A stretch of DNA of 18,437 bases from Acidobacteriota bacterium (lineage in GTDB: Bacteria > Acidobacteriota > Holophagae > Thermotomaculales > Thermotomaculaceae), in contig JAMOUY010000414.1 in NCBI GenBank assembly GCA_027067895.1, positions 1 to 18,437 of the forward strand, read 5' to 3'. A program made the position numbers and the translations under genes. Of this stretch, positions 7,863 through 14,687 are shown piece after piece. Each line of letters opens with the position of its first letter. The first letter of the stretch is position 1. Below the pieces are notes generated by a model, which searched no databases, was not told the DNA's origin, and was given only the letters and a program-made list of their open reading frames with translations.

Positions 7863-8735
7863 TTAAATATTAAACTGCTGCAAGTATTTTCCCTTTTGTC
7901 TCCACATTTTTTCAACCCTTACAAACAGTTCAAGCGATACTTCTTTGCCGAAGTATTCCCTCAATTCCGCTTCCGACTCTTCCCTGATTTCTTTTATCAT
8001 TCTTCCGCCTTTGCCGATTAAGATAGGCTTCTGGGATTTTTTCTCAACAATTATGTCGCAGAAAATTTCAACATAATCGTCAAAATGCTCTATCTGTCTG
8101 ACTTCAACAAAGGTTGTGTAAGGCAATTCGTCCCTTGTTTTTTTCAAAACCTTTTCCCTGACAATTTCGGCTATGTACATTTTTTCGTTTATGTTTGTAA
8201 TGTAATCCGGGTCATATTGAAATTCTCCCTCAGGGACATATTTCAAAATTGTCTGAATCAATTCGTCAACGTTTATACCGGCAGATGCGGATATGGGGAC
8301 AATTTCATCAAACCCCATTTCTTTCAACTCTTCAATCAACGGCAAAACCCTTGATTTTTTGATTTTGTCTATTTTGTTCAATGCCACAACCTTGGGCTTG
8401 TCAATCTCTTTCAAAGTGTTCATAAGAAACCTTTCCCCGTTTCCTATTGGGACTGAGGCGTCAATCATGTAAAGTATTACGTCGGCGGTATCAAGTTCGC
8501 TGTAAACATTCTGCATCATAACCTTGTTCATCTCATACATCGGTTTGTGAAAACCGGGTAAATCAACAAAAACCAACTGATAGTCATCTTTTGTCAATAC
8601 GCCTAAAATTCTGTGCCTTGTTGTCTGCGGCTTGTCGGAAACAATGGATATTTTCCTGCCAAGCAGATAGTTTAAAAGCGTGGATTTGCCCGCATTCGGC
8701 CTTCCGATTAAAGCGATTTCTCCGAATTTAGTCAT
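7863..8735 (-). CDS. era: GTPase Era
   Basis: This 290-residue essential GTPase helps 16S rRNA 3'-end maturation and 30S assembly. The GTPase domain has a P-loop GRPNAGKST (about 11-19), DLPG for G3 and NKID for G4. The C-terminal KH domain has the GKGG loop in ILIGKGGRMIKEIREESE, which in the family binds the 3' end of 16S rRNA. Two ATGs are close together (8741 and 8735). GAGGAG at 8743-8748 is only one base from the first but seven from the second, so 8735 was chosen. The start overlaps the end of the CorC-like gene by 8 bases. It ends the phoH-pgpH-ybeY-corC-era run. Confidence 0.96.
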   Translation of the reverse strand: MTKFGEIALIGRPNAGKSTLLNYLLGRKISIVSDKPQTTRHRILGVLTKDDYQLVFVDLPGFHKPMYEMNKVMMQNVYSELDTADVILYMIDASVPIGNGERFLMNTLKEIDKPKVVALNKIDKIKKSRVLPLIEELKEMGFDEIVPISASAGINVDELIQTILKYVPEGEFQYDPDYITNINEKMYIAEIVREKVLKKTRDELPYTTFVEVRQIEHFDDYVEIFCDIIVEKKSQKPILIGKGGRMIKEIREESEAELREYFGKEVSLELFVRVEKMWRQKGKYLQQFNI

Positions 8736-9930
8736 TTTCATACTCCTCTTTTATTTGAATTTTTATTGTTTTAACTCTTCTGTTTTCCATCTTTTCAACG
8801 GTAATTACCATTCCGTCGTGCTCAATAGTCTCTCCCTCTTCCGGAATTCGCCCGAAAAGGGTAAAAACAACTCCGCCCATTGTGTCAACATCTTCAAAGT
8901 CAAGTTCAATTCCCGTTTCTTCCATAAAAAAGTGAATGTTGCAACTTCCGTCAACAAGATAGGTTTTGTCGTCAATTTTTTGAATAAGGTTTTTTGCAAT
9001 ATCGTGTTCGTCCTCAATTTCCCCGACAATTTCTTCTATTAAGTCCTCAATGGTTACAACCCCGGCAGTGCCTCCGTATTCGTCAAGCACAATAGCCATT
9101 TTTAATTTGTTATTCTGCATTTCCCTCAATAATTCAAGCACTTTTTTAGTCTCAGGTATAAAATAAGGACTTTGAAGCACTTTTTCAATTTTAAAATTTT
9201 CCCTGTCAGTCGCAAGAACATCTTTTAAGTGAACAATGCCGACAATGTTGTCTATTGTGTCTTTGTAAACCGGAAGCCTTGAATGTTTTGCCGATTTGAA
9301 TTTTTCAACAAGCGTGTTGTAATCAATGTTTACATCAACAGCAATAATATCCGTCCTCGGTGTCATAACCTCTCTCACAACAGTATCTCCGAAACCCAAA
9401 ACACCGATAATAAGGTCTTTTTCGCTCTCCTCAATAATTCCTTCCTCCGCCGCAACATCAATAAAAGCCCTCTCTTCGTCTTCTTTGTCTTCTTCGTCGT
9501 CAAGCCTTATGTCTTCTTTCTTCATTAAGTATGTGGCTATTTTTATTGCAGGGAAAACCGCAATCATCAAAAGAAAGAAAAAAGGCTTAAATAACGGCAT
9601 AAACAACTTAACCGTTTTTTCCCTGCTAAAAAAGGAAACAACCGCAATAAACAGTTTTTCAAAAAACAGAAGAATAAAAATTGCCAAAAAAGTGTGAAAA
9701 AAATCGGAAAATTTCAAGTAAAAAAAGTAGGCTATAAAAACAATGGTAACTTCGTTTAAAAACGAAGAAGTAAACTGCATTGCAATTCTGTTTTCAAGTA
9801 TATGTTCAATATCCCTTTCTTTTGCGGATATTTTTTTCAAATCAATTATTGTAAGGTTATTAAAAGCAAATTTTAAAGCCATGGAAAAAAGCCTTAATAA
9901 AATAAGAAGCGCCAAAATAATATCGTTCAT
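8728..9930 (-). CDS. CorC/HlyC-family membrane protein with CBS pair
   Basis: The protein has 400 residues. Four hydrophobic segments (about 4-23, 57-74, 78-101, 110-136) are followed by an acidic linker (IRLDDEEDKEDEE). A CBS pair covers about 189-310 (VMTPRTDIIAVD and SRLPVYKDTIDNIVGIVHLKD, then MAIVLDEYGGTAGVVTIEDL). A CorC_HlyC C-terminal domain covers about 320-395 (YLVDGSCNI, then DTMGGVVFTLFGRIPEEGE). Relatives are CNNM/CorC magnesium-efflux-linked proteins, whose CBS domains bind adenine nucleotides. The membrane part lacks the usual FSxxExA signature: the corresponding stretch reads FSMALKFAFNNLTI, so ion transport is uncertain. The ATG directly follows the ybeY stop (TAAATG), with GGAGGA 5 bases upstream. 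CorC genes beside ybeY and era are common, so the context is standard. Confidence 0.9.
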   Translation of the reverse strand: MNDIILALLILLRLFSMALKFAFNNLTIIDLKKISAKERDIEHILENRIAMQFTSSFLNEVTIVFIAYFFYLKFSDFFHTFLAIFILLFFEKLFIAVVSFFSREKTVKLFMPLFKPFFFLLMIAVFPAIKIATYLMKKEDIRLDDEEDKEDEERAFIDVAAEEGIIEESEKDLIIGVLGFGDTVVREVMTPRTDIIAVDVNIDYNTLVEKFKSAKHSRLPVYKDTIDNIVGIVHLKDVLATDRENFKIEKVLQSPYFIPETKKVLELLREMQNNKLKMAIVLDEYGGTAGVVTIEDLIEEIVGEIEDEHDIAKNLIQKIDDKTYLVDGSCNIHFFMEETGIELDFEDVDTMGGVVFTLFGRIPEEGETIEHDGMVITVEKMENRRVKTIKIQIKEEYEND

Positions 9931-10383
9931 TTAATCCTCCGTTTTAGGAAAAAACTTTTCTAATTTTTTCTTTAACTTTTTCTGCAAGGCAAACATTTCT
10001 CCGTTGTCGGTTTCATGGTCGTAACCTAAAATGTGAAGAATTCCATGCATAAACAAAAATCTTAATTCTTCTTCAAAACTGTTTCCTATTTCTTTTGCCT
10101 GTTGTTTAGCCCTCTCATAGGCAATTATAATACTGCCCAAAAAAACCTTTCCGTCCGGCAGAATTTCTCCGTCTTCAAAACTTAAAACATCGGTAATGCT
10201 GTCTTTGTTTCTGTATTGCTTGTTTAACTCTTTTACCGTTTCGTCGCTGTCTATTGACACTTCAAAAACAAAGTTTTCAGGAAGAATAGATGTTAATTCT
10301 TTTTTCAATTCTTTCCAAAATTCCAGAATTATAGGCCTGCAATCCGGACAAGAGACGTTAACCGAAATATCAATTTCCTCCAT
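9931..10383 (-). CDS. ybeY: Endoribonuclease YbeY
   Basis: The 150-residue metal-dependent single-strand endoribonuclease acts in 16S rRNA 3' maturation and ribosome quality control. The zinc motif H3xH5xH is complete: H113, H117 and H123 in FMHGILHILGYDHETD. The family segment YRNKDSITDVLSFE (about 57-70), with the conserved Arg and TDVLSF, is present. The frame is open further upstream, to 10509, but that extension lies within the end of pgpH and looks unlike YbeY. GGAGAGG at 10387-10393 precedes ATG 10383, so the shorter start was chosen. It overlaps pgpH by 14 bases, implying translational coupling. Cysteines 12 and 15 (SCPDC) near the N-terminus are a small oddity. Confidence 0.95.
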   Translation of the reverse strand: MEEIDISVNVSCPDCRPIILEFWKELKKELTSILPENFVFEVSIDSDETVKELNKQYRNKDSITDVLSFEDGEILPDGKVFLGSIIIAYERAKQQAKEIGNSFEEELRFLFMHGILHILGYDHETDNGEMFALQKKLKKKLEKFFPKTED

Positions 10384-12724
10384 CAGCCTCTCCGTCCGAT
10401 TTTGAATTTTTATCTCTTTTCTGATTTTTGTCGTTTTCTTCTTCTTTATTAAAGTCAAATCCCGGATAATCAATCCTTGTGTGAAAGTATGCGGAAAGAG
10501 ATTCCACAAAAGTCTTTTTGATTTCGTTTAACTCTTTAAAGGTTAAATCGCTTTCATCAAGTTGTCCGTCGTCAATTATGCTTTTAACGATTTTTTCAAC
10601 AACATGCTGGATTTTACCCGGCGTTATAGGAGAATTGAGAGTCCTTGAAGCCGCCTCAATAGCATCGGTAATCATTAAAATTGCCGTCTCTTTGCTTGTC
10701 GGCTTGGGCCCGGGATACCTGTATTCTTCTTCCCTAACCTGCTCGCCGTTTTCTTCCGCCATGCTCAACGCTTTGTTGTAAAAATAAGTCATTAGTTTTG
10801 TTCCGTGATGCTCTTTTATAAAATTTATCACCTCTTCCGGCAGGCCGTATTCCTCCGCCATTTCAACACCGTCTTTAACATGGTTTTTTAAAATCAAGGC
10901 ACTGATTTTAGGCGCAAGTTTGGTGTGTTTGTTTTCTTCCCCCTGCCTAAGATTTTCAATAAAATATTCGGGCTTTTTGGTTTTTCCTATGTCGTGAAAA
11001 TAAGCACCGACTTTTACAAGAAGAGAGTTTGCGTTAATTCTCTGCGCCGCGGCTTCCGCAAGGTTTGCCACCCTAACCGAATGCTGATAGGTTCCCGGTG
11101 CAGTCATTGACAGTTGTTTCAAGAGAGGGTTGTCCATTGTTGAAAGTTCGGATAACTTCATATCGGAAACAATACCGAACAACGCTTCAATAAGGGGCGA
11201 AAAAGTACTTACAAGCCCTCCTGTAAAAACAGAGCCCAGCACAGTGATAACAAGCAATGATATAACCATATCCAAAGAAAAATCATAGTTGTAGTAGAAA
11301 AGTATTAAAAACGCAATAACAAAATTGAAAATACCCAAAATAAGGGAAGCAAGCATTAAAGACGAACTTCTTGTCGTTCTTCTCAACAGATAAATAACAC
11401 TTATTGAAGAAAATATCGCAAAAAGAATAAGTTTTATGTTGCCGGCGGTAAGAAGAATAACCAAAACGGTTAGAAAAAACGACATAATCAAGGCCGCAAA
11501 CCCGTCCAGCAACACTGCGGTAAGCGACACCGGAAAAACAAAGGGGATTGCGAAAAATATCATTCCGCTTTGAAGAAGAGACTGAAACTGCAAAGACCTT
11601 TCAACCAATCCAAGCATAAAAATTGAGCCTTTGATTATAATTATTCCCAAGGTGTTTATAACCATAATCAACGGAAAAACAAACCCTTTATCCCTTGCTA
11701 TTTTCTTCTTGTAAAAATCTATAAGTTGATAGCCCAAAAACGTAAGAAGAATCAAAATTAAAAGGTTTGCTATTATTTTTTTAACCGTTATTTTCTTTTT
11801 TAAAAGTTTGTTTTGTTGCTCAATAAATTTATATGCAGTTTCACTAACCCTTTCGCCCTTTCTGACAATAATTTCTCCGCTTTTCTTTCTCAAATAACTT
11901 TTTTCAACCGATTTTAAAGCCTCTTCAATATTTTTTGCCGTTCTTCCCGAATCAAAGATATAGTTAGGCTCAATAAGGTTTAACAAAAAATCCTTTAAAT
12001 ATTCTTTCTCTTTCTTGCTTATCCTGAGGGTTGACAGAAAATCGTTTATCAAACCTTTCAATTCCTTTTCGTCAATTACCGCAGGTTTTTGCTTTATTAA
12101 ATACATTTGTTTTCTTGCACTGTCATACAAAATTGCTTCGTGGTTTTTAAAAACAAAAAGATTTTTGTTTTTTACCAAGCCTCTTGAATAAATATAGGAA
12201 ACCAATTTTTTTAATTTTTCAACATTGTGTTTGTTAGAAAAAACATTAACAAGTGCCGGCAAATATTCGTTGCCTATGGAAACAAGGCCGGAAATTTTAT
12301 TAAACAATTCGTCTTTCAACGATTGAATAACATTTACCTCAACCTTATCAAGTTTTCCTATTTCTCTTTTTTTATTTTTAAAATTATTTATTGCTTGATA
12401 GATTTCGTCAATTTTTGACAAAACGGTTTCTTTTTTATCCGAAACGTAAAGATAGACATTCGGGGTTTTTGCAATTATTTCTTTCTTTTTCTTTAAAGTT
12501 GTCGCTTCGTCGGGAATTTCCAAATCGGTGTAAGCGTAAATATCTTTTTTCGCCACATCTCCGACTTTTAAGCGAATATTTGTCTGAATGGAAAAAACAT
12601 TTAAGAAAATCAAAAGAGTAACCGTAATGAAAAGCAATGAAGAATAAAAATCAACCGGATTTAATTTTTTAAAAAATTCTTTAAAAGAAAATTTAACTTT
12701 TCTTTTTTTCTTGTTCTTCTTCAT
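10370..12724 (-). CDS. pgpH: 7TM-HD family cyclic-di-AMP phosphodiesterase (PgpH-type)
   Basis: The protein has 784 residues. A Lys-rich N-terminus precedes a first membrane helix (about 27-46). An extracytoplasmic 7TMR-HDED domain (about 48-310) is followed by a block of membrane helices (about 315-515) and a cytoplasmic HD domain (about 540-715). HD residues are visible: H548 (YQHSVRVANLAE), H577-D578 (AYFHDIGKTKKPEYF), H615 (NHVKDG), H639-H640 (EHHGT) and D687 (MITDAIEAASR). Listeria PgpH with this architecture hydrolyses c-di-AMP to pApA; that reaction is inferred by family. The tail after about 757 is charged and probably disordered. The start overlaps the phoH end by 32 bases and has no close ribosome site, so it is probably coupled to phoH translation. 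A 7TM-HD gene between phoH and ybeY is a common arrangement. Confidence 0.92.
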   Translation of the reverse strand: MKKNKKKRKVKFSFKEFFKKLNPVDFYSSLLFITVTLLIFLNVFSIQTNIRLKVGDVAKKDIYAYTDLEIPDEATTLKKKKEIIAKTPNVYLYVSDKKETVLSKIDEIYQAINNFKNKKREIGKLDKVEVNVIQSLKDELFNKISGLVSIGNEYLPALVNVFSNKHNVEKLKKLVSYIYSRGLVKNKNLFVFKNHEAILYDSARKQMYLIKQKPAVIDEKELKGLINDFLSTLRISKKEKEYLKDFLLNLIEPNYIFDSGRTAKNIEEALKSVEKSYLRKKSGEIIVRKGERVSETAYKFIEQQNKLLKKKITVKKIIANLLILILLTFLGYQLIDFYKKKIARDKGFVFPLIMVINTLGIIIIKGSIFMLGLVERSLQFQSLLQSGMIFFAIPFVFPVSLTAVLLDGFAALIMSFFLTVLVILLTAGNIKLILFAIFSSISVIYLLRRTTRSSSLMLASLILGIFNFVIAFLILFYYNYDFSLDMVISLLVITVLGSVFTGGLVSTFSPLIEALFGIVSDMKLSELSTMDNPLLKQLSMTAPGTYQHSVRVANLAEAAAQRINANSLLVKVGAYFHDIGKTKKPEYFIENLRQGEENKHTKLAPKISALILKNHVKDGVEMAEEYGLPEEVINFIKEHHGTKLMTYFYNKALSMAEENGEQVREEEYRYPGPKPTSKETAILMITDAIEAASRTLNSPITPGKIQHVVEKIVKSIIDDGQLDESDLTFKELNEIKKTFVESLSAYFHTRIDYPGFDFNKEEENDKNQKRDKNSKSDGEADGGN
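10387..10393 (-). promoter_or_regulatory. Ribosome binding site deciding the ybeY start
   Basis: GGAGAGG lies inside the last codons of pgpH, 3 bases before the ybeY ATG, and rules out the longer upstream frame. Confidence 0.65.
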
Positions 12725-13658
12725 AGGTTTGATATGCCTTTATAATTTTTTGGACAATTTCGTGCCTTACAACGTCTTTTTCATTGAAAAACACAAATTT
12801 TATTCCGTTAATACCTTTTAAAATCCTCTGTGCTTCAACAAGTCCCGACCTTTTTCGCGAAGGCAAGTCAATCTGAGTTATGTCTCCGGTTATTACCGCC
12901 TTGGAATTAAAACCGATTCTTGTCAAAAACATTTTCATTTGCTCGGAAGTTGAATTCTGAGCCTCGTCAAGTATCAAGAAAGCATCGTTTAACGTTCTTC
13001 CCCTCATATAGGCAAGCGGGGCAACCTCAATCTGCCCTCTTTCGTAAAACCTGTTTGCAAGGTCGCCGGGAAGAATGTCGTACAAGGCGTCGTATAAAGG
13101 CCTCAAATAAGGGTCAACCTTTGCCTGCAAATCTCCGGGAAGAAATCCGAGACTTTCTCCCGCCTCTACCGCAGGCCTTGTTAAAATAATTTTGTTTATG
13201 GCTTTTTCAACAAGGTATTTTATTGCCACCGCCATAGCCAAATACGTCTTTCCCGTTCCTGCTGGCCCTATTGAGAAAACAACATGGTTATGCTGAATAT
13301 GGTGAACATACAATTTTTGATTTAATGTTTTCGGATAAATAGGCTTTCTTGAATAGGGAACAATTGAACTTACTTCAAGCAATTCTTCAAGGGATATTTC
13401 AGGCGCATCTTTTTTCATACGTATTAAAGAAATTATCTCGTCGTTGCTTACTTTTCCTTTTTTCAATATGTAACCTTCAATTGTTTTTAAAAGAGAGATA
13501 ACCTCTTCCCTTTTGTCTTCGTCGGAAACTTTAAGAGTCTGTCCTCTGGCTATAATCTTTGTGTTGTAAAATTTTTCTATAATTTTCAGAATTTCATTGT
13601 TTTTGGAATAAAAATGGGGGACTGTTTGGGGGTCTATTTCGTATTTACTACTACTCAT
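12693..13658 (-). CDS. phoH: PhoH-like ATPase (YbeZ type)
   Basis: This 321-residue P-loop ATPase is usually found beside ybeY and is thought to act with it in RNA metabolism. Walker A GPAGTGKT is at 131-138 and Walker B LILDEAQ at 228-234. The family segments RPAVEAGESLGFLPGDL, KVDPYLRPLYDAL, MRGRTLNDAFLILDEAQN and ITGDITQIDLP are all present. An N-terminal region of about 110 residues before the ATPase domain is the normal YbeZ length. A longer frame starts at ATG 13703, but its codons run through the upstream terminator hairpin, so ATG 13658 (MSSSKYEIDP) was chosen. No good ribosome site precedes it, only AAAG. The end overlaps pgpH by 32 bases. It heads the phoH-pgpH-ybeY-corC-era run. 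Confidence 0.92.
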   Translation of the reverse strand: MSSSKYEIDPQTVPHFYSKNNEILKIIEKFYNTKIIARGQTLKVSDEDKREEVISLLKTIEGYILKKGKVSNDEIISLIRMKKDAPEISLEELLEVSSIVPYSRKPIYPKTLNQKLYVHHIQHNHVVFSIGPAGTGKTYLAMAVAIKYLVEKAINKIILTRPAVEAGESLGFLPGDLQAKVDPYLRPLYDALYDILPGDLANRFYERGQIEVAPLAYMRGRTLNDAFLILDEAQNSTSEQMKMFLTRIGFNSKAVITGDITQIDLPSRKRSGLVEAQRILKGINGIKFVFFNEKDVVRHEIVQKIIKAYQTYEEEQEKKKS

Positions 13659-13665
13659 AATCTTT

Positions 13666-13698
13666 AAAATAAAAAGGCGAAGGCAAAAAGCCTCCGCC
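13666..13698 (-). terminator. Intrinsic terminator after the LysM gene, just before phoH
   Basis: Read on the minus strand, GGCGGAGGC, a TTTTT loop and GCCTTCGCC form a 9-base-pair GC-rich stem with one G-U pair, followed by TTTTTATTT. It is the clearest terminator in the window and begins 25 bases after the LysM stop. Its U-tract ends only 7 bases before the phoH ATG. Confidence 0.88.
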
Positions 13699-13721
13699 GT
13701 CATCTAACCTCGCTAAAAACT

Positions 13722-13751
13722 ATTATTTACCGTCAAAAAGGAAGTTTTCAA
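13722..13751 (-). promoter_or_regulatory. Possible phoH promoter inside the end of the LysM gene
   Basis: TTGAAA (13746-13751), an 18-base spacer and AATAAT (13722-13727) resemble a sigma70 promoter, but the first T of the -10 is missing. A transcript from here would carry the terminator hairpin in its leader before phoH. This is a weak call, made because phoH otherwise lacks a visible promoter. Confidence 0.3.
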
Positions 13752-14595
13752 CAGGCCAAGTTCTGTTTTTTGCCTCTTTGATAGCCTGTTTTACCTCTTC
13801 TTCGGAAACATTTCTCGGAATTGTAAGAACCTGTCCGGGGTAAATCAAATCCGGGTCTTTAATCTGAGATTTGTTTGCTTTGTAAATAAGCGGCCACTGA
13901 AAAGGATCGCCGTAAATCTTGTCGTAACCTGCGATTTTCCAGAGGCATTCGCCTTTAACAACAGTCCATTCTTTCGGATGGTTTTTCAATTCTTCTTCCG
14001 CAGCCTTTCTTGCGGCTTCTTCCGCTTTTCTCTTTTCTTCCGCAATTCTTTCTTTTTCCGCTTTTGCGATAGCAACGGACTTTTTAAGCATCTCGTGTGC
14101 TTCGTCAAGCATATCTTTAACCTGATTGTACTTGCATTCGTCGGAAGCAAAAAGTTTCTTTGCTTCTTCGTACTTTGCAACAGCCTGATTAAATTCGTCT
14201 TTTGCGTAAACGTTTGCTTCTTCGCCTTTTGCTTTTTCTATGCATTTTTCCAATTTTGCAATATACTCTTCCGCTTCTTTTTTCGCTTTTTCTTTCTCGG
14301 CAAGAGCGTCTGTTTCAGCCTTTTTTGCCAATTCTATTGTCTGCATGGAAAGGTTTTTGGTTTCAGTGCACCTTCTCCATCTTTTTCCACTTTCATAACG
14401 AGTGTTAGCCTTGTCAAGAGTTTCTTTCGCCTTGTCAAGCTCAGACTTAACATAATCGGCCGCACATGCGTTTTCGGCCTTTTTTACGGCGTCTTTGGCC
14501 ATAGCGAGTTCCTCAGGCGGCTTTGTGCAACAAGCAACACCTGAAAGCACCACTAATAAACCTACCAAACCGATTAAACCTAACAATTTCTTCAT
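13723..14595 (-). CDS. Exported helical-repeat protein with C-terminal LysM domain
   Basis: The protein has 290 residues. The N-terminal hydrophobic signal (MKKLLGLIGLVGLLVVLSG, then VACCTKPP) ends in two cysteines, so it may be a lipoprotein, but residue -3 is Gly rather than the usual Leu, so the lipobox is imperfect. Residues about 28-180 hold two similar helical modules resembling DUF4398, with cores YVKSELDKAKETLDKA and YAKDEFNQAVAKYEEAKK, each carrying two cysteines (C44/C76, C118/C154). A charged coiled coil (KAEKERIAEEKRKAEEAARK) follows. A LysM domain lies at about 210-260 (WTVVKGECLWKIAG, then IKDPDLIYPGQVLTIP). LysM binds N-acetylglucosamine polymers, so peptidoglycan anchoring in the periplasm is likely. 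The start is ATG 14595: AGGAGGTGA (14601-14609) lies 5 bases upstream, and the longer GTG start is part of that site. It has its own promoter and terminator. The function is unknown. Confidence 0.87.
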   Translation of the reverse strand: MKKLLGLIGLVGLLVVLSGVACCTKPPEELAMAKDAVKKAENACAADYVKSELDKAKETLDKANTRYESGKRWRRCTETKNLSMQTIELAKKAETDALAEKEKAKKEAEEYIAKLEKCIEKAKGEEANVYAKDEFNQAVAKYEEAKKLFASDECKYNQVKDMLDEAHEMLKKSVAIAKAEKERIAEEKRKAEEAARKAAEEELKNHPKEWTVVKGECLWKIAGYDKIYGDPFQWPLIYKANKSQIKDPDLIYPGQVLTIPRNVSEEEVKQAIKEAKNRTWPVENFLFDGK

Positions 14596-14600
14596 TAAAT

Positions 14601-14609
14601 TCACCTCCT
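14601..14609 (-). promoter_or_regulatory. Ribosome binding site deciding the LysM gene start
   Basis: AGGAGGTGA is a full-strength site 5 bases before ATG 14595. The alternative GTG start at 14604 is embedded in it and is therefore rejected. Confidence 0.85.
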
Positions 14610-14629
14610 AAAAATTGAATTTCATTCAA

Positions 14630-14658
14630 ATATTAACAATTTAAACCCATATTTGCAA
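14630..14658 (-). promoter_or_regulatory. Sigma70-type promoter of the LysM gene
   Basis: TTGCAA (14653-14658), a 17-base spacer and TAATAT (14630-14635) with TG one base upstream (extended -10, TGTTAATAT). It lies in the 92-base AT-rich gap between the transporter stop and the LysM start. The predicted leader is about 28 bases. No terminator for the transporter gene is seen in the gap. Confidence 0.55.
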
Positions 14659-14687
14659 CAAAAATTTAATAAAAACTTAAAATTCTG

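Noticed and set aside
10384..10509. 42-codon upstream extension of ybeY
   Set aside because: It lies inside the end of pgpH, reads MWNLFPHTFTQG-type sequence foreign to YbeY, and a good ribosome site supports the inner ATG at 10383.
13659..13703. 15-codon upstream extension of phoH
   Set aside because: It translates through the terminator hairpin and has no family similarity; ATG 13658 gives the normal N-terminal length.
14605..14687. Possible terminator after the peptide transporter
   Set aside because: The gap is AT-rich with T runs but holds no GC-containing inverted repeat, so no intrinsic terminator can be supported.
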